Counted from the stretch's first letter, positions 22,201-35,451 are shown. The stretch: 64,000 nt of DNA from Cheiracanthium punctorium (GCA_038373885.1 JAWZYV010012385.1:496001-560000); one strand, 5' to 3'. Program-made: numbers and translations. The notes: a model not told the origin generated them from the sequence alone.

Positions 22201-22330
22201 AACCAAAGAGAGGGATGCCTTGGACAGAGAACATATTAAGAGGATTTAAAGGGTATTTACATTGCATCTGGAGAAAACCGTCCAAAAATCCACACCGTTC
22301 GATTGACAGCCTAGCGGTAGGCCAGAACCT
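22201..22330 (+). repeat. Interspersed repeat family A, copy 2 (partial)
   Basis: Matches family A through TTTAAAGGGTATTTAC, GCATCTGGAGAAAACCG, CACACCGTTCGATTGACAGC. Diverges after GGCCAGAACC. Confidence 0.5.
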
Positions 22331-24174
22331 AGACAAAAATATTTCAGTTATCTACCAATAATTAGCATTAATATAATTTTTAGGACGACCATTCGATAAA
22401 TTAAGGACGAAAATATTTCTTTTAAATATTTAAACATATGCACCGTATACTGTACACCAGTTTTCATTTCCTTAATTTTTCAACATGCCGTTTAATCTAA
22501 GATATGAGCATGTTTTCGGGGCACTTAAATAAAGTATAATTTTATTGAACAATAAATTTCTTAACGGAGTATAAAACAAAATATTGTATGTGGTTTTAGT
22601 GATATTCCATGTAAAGCCGGAAATTTATGTAAAAAATTGCATTTACGCCACACATCCTATAAACAACTTTAATAAGTATATTTTAGTTACATTTATACAA
22701 TACACAACTAACAAATTTATATCTATTTTATGAACCAAAAGATTTAAAAATTCTAATAATTATGAAAATATTTCAATTTTGATATTAAAATTCAATATTT
22801 TTTCAAACAAATATTTTTGAAAATTAAAATGGGGATAAAATTATTAAATAAGCACAGAAATATTCTATTCTGCTTCATTACACAGCTAGTAATGATCAAA
22901 ATATCCTAACAAAATTTCAAGTCAATATCTACACACTTCAGAAAACGAGTTCAAAGATTTTAATACTGAGAAAAATATCATGATTTTGGCTCCTCATTTC
23001 TTGTATAACTCAGCTTCTAGTAATAGTAGAAAGAAAAGTGAAACGGTTTTGGAATCATAATCATGCAACCTATTAAATCAGCAGATAATTTTTTCGAAAG
23101 TTTTTACAAGACAAGGAATTTTTTGGCAGTCTCATACCTAAAAAGCATAACAAATAGCTCTAAATAGCAAAAATAATCATTTTTTTTTTGTGAAAATAAG
23201 TGCCATAAGTTGCAGCGACGCCATTAATGTAAACAGTTTTTTTTTTGTAATATTTCATCACACAAGAAAAATAATTAGTTTGTTTATTTTTTTCTATTTT
23301 GAGTGGGTGTTAATAAATTAAAGTTAATCTTGTCATTAAGAATGGGGGAAGAATAATGCAACTGGCCTTTTAGTTAAAAGCACTTTTAGTAGAACGTAGT
23401 TAAATTAAATCTACATAAGCTAAAATTTTCTACAATATTCATTTGCCTTTTAATACCTTATGATATTGAATTATATATATCTCATTAAAAGTCATATGCA
23501 GGGATATATTCTCGTGAACTTTCAACCCTATCATGATCTAATTTCACAACCAAATAGCAAATTTTAACAGTTTCATAATTTTGCAAAAGAAAAACAGATG
23601 ATTATCAGTAACTACAATTCCTACATTTGCCTCAGAAATGGTAAAATTCATATCCTTAAATAAATAATATAAATCGATAATTGCAGAATTTAATTGTTTC
23701 ACACATATTTTTAAGAAGAAAAATGAAAATTGTCAAAGAAAATGCATTAGCATGGCAGCCATAAATACAATGTGGGAATTATTGTTGCAATGTTCATACA
23801 TTAAACAATTATACGTGTGCATTTACATTCATTCTAAACTGTTCATTTTCACTAAAACATTTTAAAAATACATTATAATATCAGAAATTGATATAATATA
23901 CAGGTGTTAATCTTTCAATTGATGTTTTTAATGCACAGATATAATATTCAATACTGTATAAGTTTGATAGCTAGTGAAGAATAGAATAATAAATTCCTCA
24001 GAAATTGATACTAAAAAGCGCAAGAATATTTCTGCCTTTCACAACTTCTTACACCTTGTTAATATTACGTACTTGTTTAGAGCAATACGTTATAAAAAAA
24101 ACTTTAAATTAATCGAGATATAAAAAATACACATATCGTAGCTCATCTTCTTTTTATATTGATTTTCCTCTCAT
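22331..24174. other. AT-rich stretch, no gene recognised
   Basis: About 1.8 kb of AT-rich DNA with T runs near 23180 and 23240. No domain, transposon end or credible exon was seen. Confidence 0.5.
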
Positions 24175-24380
24175 TTAAATACCAAGGGATGGGTACAAAA
24201 AATAAGGTCACATAATGAGGTACTTACTTCTCCAATAATTTTCACAAATTACCCTCAGTTTTTATCAAGAGGAAATGAGATACTTTTCTCCTTTTTGCTA
24301 AAACAGAGAGAAAAAAGAAATGTGCTTCAAGCTAAAAAATATGTCTTTTTAGTTAGAGCTATGCATTGCAACGAAATGCG
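24175..24380 (+). repeat. Interspersed repeat family C, copy 1
   Basis: Shares GGTCACATAATGAGGTACTT, CTTCTCCAATAATT, CACAAATTACCCT and GAGGAAATGAGATACT with copies at 25.95 and 29.9 kb, all plus strand. Probably a non-autonomous retroelement or MITE; ends not defined. Confidence 0.65.
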
Positions 24381-25228
24381 TTGTGCTTATTCATAGAAAA
24401 AAAAATTCTAAGATTGTTTGGGTAGAAGATAAATTTATAAATGCTAATTTTATTAATATTTAAGCAGCTGGTGCAAGAATAAATTTCAAAGCATCCACAA
24501 TGTAATTAAAGAATTGATAAATGTGCATTTTTTTTTTTTTTTTTGACGGAACATTTTACATAGCACATTTATAATTAAAAAATTATACGGTGCAATGTAT
24601 AATTTTCATTTTGTAAAAAATATACGAAATTAAAATTATACTTTGAATCCTACACATCGCAAATATGTTAATATACTACTTGATATCAATGCATTTAATA
24701 CTTTTAGTGTGCTATTCTGAAGTGCTTGCGATCAATGAGTTTCTTTTCTAATAGTTATACTTCTTGGTAGTCTATATTGTGGACGAGCATCATATATAAT
24801 AATATTACAATGTGTAAATATGGTAGCTCCCCCGTATGTGAAAATTGCCACTATTAAATTAACTACATTTAACTTCAGTTACTACATGTCCTATGATCTA
24901 CATTTTCTCAAAATTTCATTCATATTGATTTCAAGGTCACGTCCTCTCCCTGCTTGTTCATGTATTTGGTTATTTTTTCCTAACTGCACCCGGTCGTTAG
25001 CTGCATGAGTTCCACTTCGTCTTCTGACTTATGTTATTGAATATTTATTCATTCAGAAGATGTATTTAGAGATACTGCTTTCCTCAGGTGAAGTTGATTG
25101 ATGAATATGAACATTAGGTGAAGTTGATCGATAAATAACTCACAGAAATAGAAATAGAAAAACCATTCTTCTTGGTGCAATTTTGGAGATGGGTGAATCT
25201 ATCGTTATTTCGTCACTGAATTAATAAC

Positions 25229-25265
25229 CGTATTTACCAAACATTAGACTCCTGAATTAACTGAG
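25229..25265 (+). repeat. Partial copy of the 25.4 kb palindromic element
   Basis: ACCGTATTTACCAAACATTA followed by GACTCCTGAATTAA matches the left arm of the element at 25361, about 130 bases upstream of it. Confidence 0.5.
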
Positions 25266-25360
25266 CAGAGCCAAACATTCACCCTGTGATAGAAGTCAAA
25301 CACCTATATCAACAGGAATTTTTTTAAGAGTTATGGAAATTTAACACATTTCCTAACAGC

Positions 25361-25494
25361 CGTATTCACCAAACACTTGACACGCGGATTAATCCCGAAA
25401 CGAGTGTTATAGTCATCCGTAAGATATCTTACAGATGACTTGAACACTCGAGTTTGGTTTAATCCACTTGTCAAGTGTTTGGTGGATACGGTCT
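25361..25494. mobile_element. Palindromic MITE
   Basis: Two arms of about 66 bp meet at AGATATCT near 25427-25430. Left GCCGTATTCACCAAACACTT pairs with the right end (ACCGTATCCACCAAACACTT read inverted), continuing through GACA, GTGGATTAA and CATCTGTAAGA, with about 10-12 mismatches. The whole unit is one long hairpin. Flanking TAA on both sides is a possible but weak target duplication. Confidence 0.75.
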
Positions 25495-25944
25495 TAAATG
25501 AGATGGCTATCGACACAATAACCGACTTATGTGCTAAGAGTACAATCAGGTATATCACACATCGATATTATTGGAGATTTTAGCGAGTTCAGCAATTTCA
25601 TACATTTACTGTGTATATTTATTATTCTCATAATGAAATAAAAGTGTATTGTGAGCAACATTAAGTGGAATGATGTGGCTAATCTATAGATCTAGTTTTG
25701 ATAGAAATACCAAAAATACCAAATTCATGCTGCTGGTAACATATTTTGAGTAAATATTTTGTTATTTTTTCAGATTACGTAAATGTAACTCGATTCGTGA
25801 GTTTCAAACAGATTTTTCCTTTACTAAAATTTGTCTAAAACCAAAATAATTTGATACCACTGTATAAACAATTCGCTGTTTACACCATGAATTGATTCAA
25901 ACTAAACACGAAATTCTTTGTTTAGCGTATCGATATTCAGTCAT

Positions 25945-26240
25945 CTTTTTAAATACCTAGACAAAAAAGAACGAAAAATTTACGGTCATATAATGAGTAA
26001 CTTGCTTCTTCAATAATTCATCACAAACTACCTAGGGGTTTTATCACGAGGAAATGAGATACTCTGCTCTTTGAACAAAGGGGGGGGAATGCGATATTTG
26101 CAGCTCTGCAAACAAAAAAAAGGGAAATTTAAAGAAGCGTTTCGATTGTTTGAGGAAAAAGAAGTGCTCTTGATTTTCTGTGTTATTTTCAGAGATGCAT
26201 GGCAGACGTTATATTTCATTTTCTTCGATATATGTGCTTC
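25945..26240 (+). repeat. Interspersed repeat family C, copy 2
   Basis: Contains GGTCATATAATGAGTAACTT, CAATAATTCATCACAAACTA, GGAAATGAGATACTCTGCTC and TTTGAACAAAG. It extends further right than copy 1 and parallels copy 3 through an A-rich segment and a TTTTCTG(T/C)G-type block. Open frames on both strands here are part of the repeat. Confidence 0.65.
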
Positions 26241-27855
26241 TGAATGTTATAAATTTATTGTCTGATCTGATAATTGTGTGTATTTGAAAACAGCATTTAA
26301 AATATTTATTAAATGCATCTAAAGCGTTTACCATTTTCAGCAAAAGTAATTAAATGGGACTATTTGGCACAATTTTCTCGGTGTTTGATTCCTAAATGCA
26401 CTTTGCTAAATTTTTATGAAAATATCTAATAATCTAATTTAAAATAACTATATTTGAATATAGCTGTACTTAAAAGTAGCTGATAGTTTATCAAAAAAAT
26501 ATTTTTTTAAGGCATCTCGAGTGTTTGTCATTTTAAGGACAAAAAAAGTCTTTTGCAATATTTTCCCGATAAATGTTAACGTAAGTGTACATTTTAAAAT
26601 TTCTTGTGCTAAGTAATTTTTTTTCTACTGTTTGCAGAAGTTATACTGCAAATAAATAGTTCATTAGAAATCTGTGTTTACATTTATTTTTACTTAAAGT
26701 AACTTCCGAAAACTGAAGGTAGCCTGTATTAAAAATTACTTGCATGAAAAGTAGGCTGGAGCTTCAGTTGAACTAACCAGAGTGGCGGACAAGAGCGATT
26801 GTTCTGTATCAGTGATATGAGGTTAAAAAAATATGTAGTATCAGTCAATACATATCTTAACAACGAAAAAAAATAAAAAAATAAAACCATACCATGTTTC
26901 CAGGTGAGGATAATGATCATGCTATTAGTTCGGAACCGTGGAAAGATTTTGGGAGAAATCAGGTTTTAAAAAAAATCCTCCAAATATGACTTTTATGCGT
27001 GCACAAAACTGTCGTAGCGGAAGACTTTTTTTTAGAACTTAAAAAATTAAAATGCTATAGCTTAACATTTTGCTTTATTATACATTCTGTTTAGGTTAAA
27101 TAAGATTTTTCTTCTAATAAAATAGTAAATAAATAAAATAAGCCCCCCCCTGAGAAAAAATACTGCGTGCGCCATTTTTGAGCATTACGTCAAGCCACTT
27201 TTATTTATTTATTTTTAATATTTTTTTTTTTCAGACACACGACAAATTTAAAAACAACTTACCGATATAGACTTTAGAAAATTTTCTACGTCAAGCTTCA
27301 ACTTTTACCAGATTTATATAGCGCAAAATTTCAAGTTTCCGAGACTTTTTCTGTTAAAGTAAAAATCCCTAACTATTCCAGGTTTTTCAATTTTTCTTAA
27401 CCACTAGCTGCGCTTTGCAGGAAAAAAAAAGTCCATTCCAACATTTCGAACAACTAGCATGACCATTATACACACCCACGTTTCCATGAAAAACATGCAG
27501 TGATTTTTTTTCCCCTCACATTTTATATGTGTGAATAGTATTATTGACCTAGTCAAATGTCGACATTGTCTATTTCTATTTTTTAAAATATTTTTTATTT
27601 TTTGTTTACCTTGTTATAAAATAGATACAATTGTGCAGTATATGCTCTGTATATATTAAATTATGGAGATGAAACGTACACCGAGAGATAGTTCCAAGTG
27701 AGAGAAATTTAAGGATGAAAATTTCAGACACAAATCAGTTGTATCTGAAAATGCGTTAAGAATACGGCAAACTCCGCAGCACTTCTTCTAAAGTCATTAT
27801 TAAAAGATTCGCTAAAACGAAATTTGCGACAACACAATGCATTCGCAATTCTCAC

Positions 27856-27886
<31 letters not shown>

Positions 27887-28129
27887 TGGTAACCTATTCT
27901 TCTCAATTTTTTTCGCACTAGAAGTAAAAGAAATAACAAGCATGAGATAACACAGATATAAGTCATGTCGTAAAAGGAATGTTAAACATATGTCTCCATT
28001 CTGAAGGTTCTTTTCTCGTTATCTTCTCGGCCGTTTTCAGATATAAATTTGAAATTATTACTTTTCAATATTTATTTCTTTGTTATTTAATTTTTAGTAT
28101 AAAATACAACGCCAAACCACGTCTGAAAA
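26241..28129. other. AT-rich stretch, no gene recognised
   Basis: Contains a (TTTA)n microsatellite at about 27858-27885 and a C run near 27145. No coding or transposon signature was recognised. Confidence 0.5.
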
Positions 28130-28565
28130 GCTCGGTGTAAGATGTGGAATAAAACAGACCCCTGCTGATTGTGGTATGGATGAAAACGAACAAGCCAACC
28201 TATTAGCTAAAAATGGGTCTATGGTTTTACACAGGATTAAAAGTGAGATTTCTTTTTTAACTGCCAAACTTCAATTCTTAGCGTCCACTAAGATTTAACG
28301 AATAGAAACTCCACGAAGAGCTGGTTGAGGACTAGCAAGGGCATTCCTGATTGGCCCCGCCCCACAGCTTTTCCAAGTTTTCTGCTGAATGTTGGTCACG
28401 ACTGCTTGGCGGCTCGCCTCGTTATAGGTGTCCTGCCTAGCCAAAACTGCCTACTTTGCAATGATGGAACCATCGACAGAGACCACCTGGGAAAGACGTA
28501 AAGACATACGTGTCATCTCAGAAATAGAGCGCTACTATGCCGCCCGTCTGCGTATAGGGCGATGT
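28130..28565 (+). pseudogene. Non-LTR retrotransposon (LINE) ORF2 relic: RNase H and C-terminal zinc-finger region
   Basis: The plus strand encodes the RNase H end of a LINE polyprotein: PADCGMDENEQANLLAKNGS (about 28160-28220), matching the usual tPaDCGi.gNe.AD.LAK.G with its His/Asp block altered, then KSEISFLTAKL. After stops and shifts, GHDCLAAR followed by VLPSQNCLLCNDGTIDRDHL (about 28395-28490) is the C-terminal CCHC-like region found after RNase H in jockey-like elements. Reverse transcriptase and endonuclease parts are absent upstream. Several stops show it is dead. Confidence 0.65.
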
Positions 28566-28787
28566 CATTTCTTTCTTTTTGACATTTTCTTTTCTTATTG
28601 TTTGTTGTCTTTTTATTGTCATGTACATTAAAATTACAATACCTTGTAATTAAAAATAAAAAATCATTAGACTGCATCCACTCAGTCTAGTGTAAAAATT
28701 CCCTGTCTTGTCAGCTAACCTAGACCCTAGGCCTGTCAGCTAACACAGCCTAACAGTGAAATCACGTCATTGCTGTCCTTGCATCTA

Positions 28788-28945
28788 TAGCTCCCAACCT
28801 TCCCGATTTTTTTGGGAGTTTTTCCCCCGAAATTTTTAAACAGTTTTATTTTGCATTAAATTTCCGGCGTTATTTTAAGCATGAATTGCTAGGTAAAAAT
28901 CAGTGGTGTGAAATCTCCCGAAAAAATCGGGAAGGTTTTCAGCTA
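28788..28945. mobile_element. MITE with about 31-bp TIRs
   Basis: The left end TAGCTCCCAACCTTCCCGA and the right end, read inverted, TAGCTGAAAACCTTCCCGA both continue as TTTTTT then GGGAG. Flanks TGCATCTA and TGCTTGTA match at 6 of 8 positions, a possible decayed 8-bp target duplication. Length 158 bp, non-coding. Confidence 0.75.
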
Positions 28946-29869
28946 TGCTTGTATCTTTGAGATACATTTAATAAATTTCGTAATATATCTGGTTTTTATA
29001 TTATTATTTCAAATAAAAATAATAAATACCTATAAGCAAATCTTCTTTTACTATTTATCAATAAAATTTACGAAAAAGCAAGCACAATTCAATAGAACCT
29101 AAACCTTATTTTACCTATTTATCTACTAAAGTTTATGAAACAGCAACTGCAAACATATCAGATAAAATATAATTAGGTACCTTAGGAAATTGAAACAAAA
29201 TTGACATATATCTGTTCAACACTTTTAATACAGAAAAAAGCAGATTACGATATTAAAGTTTAAGAAAAACGAACAAACCTATTAGCAAACTATGTTTTCG
29301 TTTACAAAATCTCTGAATTAAGTTCAACTGTATCACACCCATCAATACAAGCAAATGCACAAAGTTGCAGGCATAGTTCTGTCAGTCTCAATGTTTTATT
29401 AACCCAATAGGGCCAGTATCATACTGATGTTTGTCTTACGTCGATTAAGAAAGGTAGGTGGGATACGAATATAGAAATTTTAAGGTCGTGTTTGAAATGA
29501 CAAAAAAAGTCAGTATATTGCAAACGTTGAGTTTTTCTAAACATTTGAGAAAGCGATGACGAAGGCCAAAATCATGATACTGGGAGCATATCTAACAGGC
29601 ATATGGCCTATTCTAAGACTTGTAACTACATTTTTAAATTTATTATTCAAAGAATCACTGACTGATAGTTTTTAGTAGCTTTATAATTGTTTCGAACAGA
29701 GTGACAATTACTTTGAAGTTTAAGGAATGCATTTTATTTGCATCTTTGTTTTTTCGTAACATATCTCCATCCTTCAATAGTCTTTGCAGATACACCTTCT
29801 AATGTGTTATCTCAATTTTATGAAATCGTTTCTTGAAACAAATATTTTCAAAGCCCTTCTTCATATCGA

Positions 29870-30175
29870 TTTTTAGACATCTTTATAAATATCAAAAGGG
29901 AAAAAAATCCGCGCACAGTCTTGTAATGAGTAACTTACTTCTCCAATAATGCATCCCAAATTACCCTGGGGTTCTATTATAAGGAAATGAGGTACTCCGA
30001 TCTTTGAACAATAAAGAAATAAAAACGCAAAAAGAGTGTGATATTTGAAACTAAGAACAGAAAAAAGCATCTGAGAAAATTAAAAAAAAATAAAATGACT
30101 CTTTGAAAAAAAAAGAATCTTGCCTTCACTTTGTTTAATTTTCTGCGATGTATGAAAGCATACATTTATTTTTTC
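29870..30175 (+). repeat. Interspersed repeat family C, copy 3
   Basis: TAATGAGTAACTTACTTCTC, CAATAATGCATCCCAAATTA, CCCTGGGG, GGAAATGAGGTACTC and TTTGAACAA align with copies 1 and 2. Ends near the 30.2 kb MITE. Confidence 0.65.
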
Positions 30176-30227
30176 TTCATTGATATTTTCCCAAATGAAT
30201 GTATATTTTTGTTTTTTGCGACTGATG

Positions 30228-30401
30228 CGGGGGCGTAGCCAGAAATTTTTCATTGGGGGGGGGGGTTATGACTACTACAACTCATATACATGTATACGTG
30301 TGTGTGAAAATGTAGTGAAGAATATACATTTTGTATGGCAAAAAAATCCTCATGGGGGCTTATGACCCCCCTAACCCCCCCACCCCTTGGCTACGCCCCT
30401 G
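30228..30401. mobile_element. hAT-type MITE with G-run/C-run interior
   Basis: Left CGGGGGCGTAGCCAG and right CTTGGCTACGCCCCTG are inverted repeats. Flanking GACTGATG (30220-30227) and GACTGGTG (30402-30409) are an 8-bp target duplication with one change. A G run near 30256 and C runs near 30366-30386 are complementary and would close a hairpin. Confidence 0.8.
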
Positions 30402-31117
30402 GACTGGTGCATTTATTGTAATGTTGCTAACAATGCATTTAAAAAATTTCCAAATTCATTTTTTATTTATTCTATCAAGTCAATGGTCTTTTGAGGAAAA
30501 TCATGAAATGTAATGTTTTTGGGGAGATGATAAATATTTTTTAAGGATCATTTAATAACGAAAACATGGCTGTGCACGCAAATTAGTTTGTGATATTGAA
30601 TGAAATAAATAATCATTTACTAACAAAAAATCGCTTTGGTTGCAAATTCTTATGCCGTTTCTGATTCGCAGCTATCATGATAATTGCAGTATGCCCATAC
30701 ATATATGTACAGGATGGCTGAATGACTGAGCTATTTTCAAAGGTAAAAATAAAAACTCGATTTAAGGAAAGAAAGTGTTACGCTCGCTGAATTTTAATTG
30801 GAAAAGCAATGATTTTTGGGGGAAAAAGAGTTAAAATTGTTCCGAATTTTGTTAGTAGATAGCTCTGGAGATTAAAAAATCCACATAACAATACTTTTAA
30901 TACAGTAATATAGTCCACCTTTGCAAGAACAATATGACATAATCTCAAAACAAAACTTTCACATATCTCCATTATTTACGTTCAAAGACGTCAGTAATTT
31001 AGTAAAAACCATGTATGTATTTTTTTCCTAGAGCTACTAATATTATGTGTTTTCTTCGAGAACAAAACAAATTTTCTACGTCGGTTTCGCTTACAAAATA
31101 TTTTTTTCTGCATTCAG

Positions 31118-31335
31118 ATATTTAAAAACCTCAAAACCAAATGGACAATATATCCGACCTTCGTAGCTGCAAAGACAAACTAGCAGTTGTCCTAGCCACT
31201 GAAATCGATAAAACTATCATAGATTTAAAAGAAATAGCTCAGTGGTCCGTGAAAGATAATTTGTTCTTTTGTGAGAATTCAAACTTGCTTGGAAATAACA
31301 TTAAATATTCTTCAAATAAAGTTATAAAATCATGA
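31118..31335 (+). CDS. Candidate coding exon, unknown protein
   Basis: A good acceptor-like site (TTTTTTTCTGCATTCAG, ending at 31117) is followed by 23 bases and ATG at 31141. The frame starts MDNISDLRSCKDKLAVVL then DKTIIDLKEIAQWSV, hydrophilic and helix-like, unlike neighbouring noise. An in-frame stop lies before the ATG, so it would be a first coding exon. A GTGAGA donor at about 31270 is the best exit; otherwise the frame ends at TGA near 31335 just after an AATAAA. No family recognised and no partner exon found. Confidence 0.25.
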
Positions 31336-31619
31336 TTATTATTGCGAATATTTTGATAGGTGATTAAAATAATATCGTTGCTGTCGGTTTGCAACTACAA
31401 CGAAACAAGGAGGGGGGGGGGATAAAAATTACCACTAACATTTTTCAAAATGCCTTCTTTTGACGAGTTCAACTGAACTATACAATTTTTAGTTACACAT
31501 TTTTCCAATGGTATGCTTAAAAATTAAATGGAAGAAATATATGTATTCGGAAATAAAATAAAATAATATAATGGTAGATTTAGAGAACATTCTTGAACAT
31601 TTTAATTCTTCCCTTTAAT

Positions 31620-31990
31620 TTTCTTCATAGCTTTGACGTTTCTTTGCGTAACACTAAGCCATAAAATGAAAAATGTGCGTTAGTACTGTCAAATTGAGTT
31701 ATTCTTTCACCAAAAGTTTATTCCGTGTCGAAAGGTTTTCTTGAAAGCATACGGGAAAGGTATGCAGTTAGTTTTTCTACTTTATTACTTCGTAAAAAAT
31801 CAAAACGAAGTGAAAAAATCATCACGACAGTAAATTAAATTCTTTTGTATGAAGATCCGAAAGCTAACAGCTTCTGCATAATACAAGACTTATATAAGGC
31901 GTAAAAGAAAAAAAGTTTTCAATTCTTTAATATGCACAGAGCAGTGATAAAGGTTAAGCTACAAGAAAGTTTTAATTAAAATACGTCTCG
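31620..31990 (+). repeat. Interspersed repeat family B, copy 2
   Basis: Closely parallels 35815-36210: GACGTTTCTTTGCGTAAC, TTGAGTTATTCTTTCACC, AAAAGTTTATTCCGTGTC, TAAATTAAATTCTTTTGTA, TCTGCATAAT, CTTTAATATGCACAGAGCAG and GAAAGTTTTAATTAAAA. Confidence 0.75.
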
Positions 31991-32403
31991 AAATATCTGT
32001 TGGATTGTTTAAAGATTAAGTGTAATTAGTAAAAGAAAACATAGTTTTACGTATAAGAACTTGAAGTATATTTTTTATCAATGAGAATGTACTATTTTAT
32101 GGCTATGACTGTTGAATTTTTAATATCACATAAAAATTGATTACCAGTAGAGTTCTATTTCGCTCACTCCAGAATTTTCTGTTGACATAATTTGTGGACA
32201 TTTCTGTGGGCTAAATTGGCAGACATGATTTGCGTCTGAAAGCCTGGAAAGCGCACACTACATGAAATTCTTAATTTTAAATAAACTAGTCGCCATGGTG
32301 GCCAGCTTTTCCACCCCATTACTTTACTGTTCTTTTTACTCAGTGCATGTTGACTAAACTTCTGAACTAGTTTCAACGAAATTCCTGTTTCTTTGTTTTA
32401 ACA

Positions 32404-32530
32404 GTACAGGAAAACCTCGCTATAACGATATTTGATACAACGATGAATCTCTCTATGACGATAAAATTTTGCGGTCCCGCGGATTTACCGTACAATATAA
32501 TCTCTCCTCGATGCATCCCTCTAGAACGGT
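32404..32530 (+). mobile_element. pogo/Tigger-type end fragment
   Basis: After TA, ACAGGAAAACCTCGCTATAA and CGATATTTGATACAACGAT match the usual left end of pogo-like MITEs (CAGTGAAACCTC.CTATAACG). No matching right end was found within 1 kb, so this is a solo or truncated end. Confidence 0.5.
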
Positions 32531-34084
32531 AATTTTATTAAGTGAGTTTCTTGGCTTTACTGTATTTGTCATTAAATTTATTGAGGTTAGGGTTGCCATA
32601 CATTTTGGGTATCATCATAAAAGCCGATGTTGAAACAACAAATGGATAAACTGTGCCTTAGTCCAATGCATGATGACTCATTGCATGGACTAAAGCACAT
32701 AGTCCATGCAATGCAGACGACATTTTTTATTAGATGGGCGTTGAAGCCGGCAAGTATTGTAAATTCTATAAATTTAAAAAAGTCCGAAAGATCTTGCATT
32801 TTTGTGTATTCATTGTTATTTTGTTGTTTAGCTACTGTGTGACATATGATAGCTCCCTTTGACGTCACTGATCTGTTAATTTGAATTTTCACACATGCGT
32901 TATCGTTATTGCACTAATGTTTACATCTAGCTAATGTTTACTCTACGCAGCATGGAAATATCATCCATTTTGGTACCGCATACGTTAGTGAATTATATAA
33001 GCAGATGTTTTATCTTAAATTGATGTCATCCTAGTGACTTTGTTGCAGTCTATAAAGTTTTTACATTCATATTTTCAAATTCTGATATTCCTGTCAAAAC
33101 GATGCTAATAACACTTGTTTATTTCGTGCTCCTTTTTAAGTTCGTTATTGGTATATCAGAAGAAAACAATTACCCTGCAATGTGAATTTACATTTTTTAA
33201 ATACAAATGCAATTTTTATTTATTAATTTAATTTATCTTTTTACAGCCATTTTTTTTATTTAATACAAATATCACTCCTATATTCTTGAGCAATGCGTAA
33301 CTCTTTCACGGGATTTTTTGAATCAGTGCGTTTACTGAACCTACTACAATTTTATAAGACTTGTATCTTCTCAAAATGGTATGCCTTGGGCAGAGGATTT
33401 TCAGTTTTCAAATGCGTATTCACAATAGATCTTCTGAAAAAGTTTAAAACTTTCAGTCCAATATATGAAATTCCGCGGTATTCCAGAGCCCTGCACCTTT
33501 ACACTTCCGCCACCTAAGACTAGAGTCTTACTCTGCTATTGGTCGAACTACACCTAAAAATTTGTTCATTTTGATCCAGGGTTTTCTTTCTGTGGTTGTG
33601 ATGCAGTTAATCACATATTTATAATTAATTTCCTTACAGTTAATTCACACATTTAAATTACTACCGTTTTCCCTTTACCTATTCTAAATTTAATACTCTT
33701 TGCCATTTTTAAATCTCCCATCTCTCCATAATACTATTTAACTTTGTCTTAAATTACTTTGGTTTTAGCATTAGCAATGCAATATGTTGGTGCCTTTTGT
33801 CTAAGAATTTATTTTATTTTATTCGTTCTCACGGGGCTTTAATAATTTTGCATAGGTTACATTATACCTCTATTGATCACTCCTCTGGCGTCTCAAAATC
33901 TTTGTGGTAAAATAAAAATTTATAGAGATATATAACTGCTTTTGTAAGACCTCCTCTTTCCTGTACTTTTCATACACGTTTAATTTTGTTTCATTATACG
34001 TATTTTCAGAACATTGTATGTGTAGCAACATTACAAAAAAAAATGTCAAGGGTTTATGAAAAGTGTTACTTGTTTGCGTGCACA
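32531..34084. other. AT-rich stretch with a small stem-loop, no gene recognised
   Basis: TTAGTCCAATGCA near 32660 is followed by its near inverse TGCATGGACTAA and by a third copy AGTCCATGCAATGCA near 32701. Open frames here have no recognisable domain. Confidence 0.4.
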
Positions 34085-34680
34085 AAGTGTGTCTGAAAAG
34101 TTCTGTGAATGGTGTAATAAAATAAAGGAAACAAGCGTTACAAAATATCTTTAGAGGCTGTCAAAGTAATCAACATTTCCTACAACACACTTTTGACATG
34201 ACTTGTATAGTCGCTAGACACTATCAGAAAATGCTTTTTTCCTAATAGCTCAAAGAACAGTTGTCATATATGTTGCTGGATCAGTAGTTGTTACCATACG
34301 TTGGTAGCAAAGCCTAGGCCTTAAAAGAGTTCTTTGTGGTACGGTTGGGGATAAGAAGTCTGAAAGTAAACGATTTGGAGAATATGGAGGATTTACGGGA
34401 ATCGGCTTATCTTCGACAGTTTTCTTTTCGTCTCTATTAAGCGTTTCAAGTACTATAAAGCACACTTTTACTCACCGCTTCCACACCGTACACATTCATC
34501 ATAATGTGTCTCTGCTGCCGTTTCGCCTAATTTGAAGCAAAACATGATGCTCAGCCACAGCCCATTTCCCAATGATATGCCTTTTCACAGTTTCTGCGTA
34601 AATTGATCATAGAACGTACCTCCGTTTGACTGTCGTCATTTTGTTGCTAGTGATCATTAGTTACCTTGTCTTTTATTGTC
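34085..34680 (-). pseudogene. Internally deleted mariner element, transposase relic
   Basis: Reading the minus strand from about 34575 to 34090: FCFKLGETAAETHYDE-like N-terminal sequence (frame shifted), then RDEKKTVEDKPIP, which matches the end of the mariner HTH region. This is followed at once by NPPYSPNRLLSDFL, the third catalytic Asp block (usually HPPYSPDLAPSDF.LF), and then KKAFSDSV..LYKSCQKCV and NVDYFDS, the C-terminal tail. The first two catalytic Asp blocks are missing, so the middle of the gene was deleted. GTGTCTGAAAAGTTCTGTG at about 34087 is the expected end-type sequence. Confidence 0.7.
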
Positions 34681-35451
34681 TTGTCTTACAGCAACATCAT
34701 AAATAGTGTGGATTTTAAAATATTTGACCATTCACCAAACATTGCGGACACACATTGAATTCGTAAAATTTATTTTAGGGCTCGTTTGTTAAGGACAATC
34801 TCTATAATCTGCATCGAATAAAGCTGAAAACAAAATGATAGCCTTATTAACACGAAACAATAAAATAACTGATATAGAGCAAAAGAAATTCCAACCAAGT
34901 CATAAGCTTCCATGCAATTATCAGAGTTGTGGATCCAACATTTCCTTACACTCCCCCCCCCCTACTCCTGCTACACATCTCATAATTATAGTGCCTGGAG
35001 CTCTACAGGCAAGACGAGAATTTTGGCTGCAAAGTCGGATGTTTGCCTGCTGCCTTGTTAGTGACGCCATCTTCCAGATTGTCCTTGCATGCCGGCATCA
35101 AAGCTGCATCCTAATCCTTTAGCTATTTTTTCTAACAGGCGCCTGGTACACCGTACGAAGTTTCGTCCCCGTGGATTGCTGTATTACAAAATCCTTCACA
35201 GTGCAGCCATGTTAGAGAAAAGAGATCTGCTTCGGCAGTTTTTGTTATTTTAAAGCCTAGGCCTATTTTTTTAACTAATATGTTTGTTAAGTTTAATGCT
35301 GTTGCTTTTTAAATTGTTATATTAATAAATAAAGTTTTTAGTTGTTTAAATGGAGTTAGAATCAATTTGAAGTACTGATGGTGTGATGAAGGAGTATGCT
35401 GGTCGTCCTCCTGCTCACCCACCCGTACATAATTAATTGGCATACTATATA

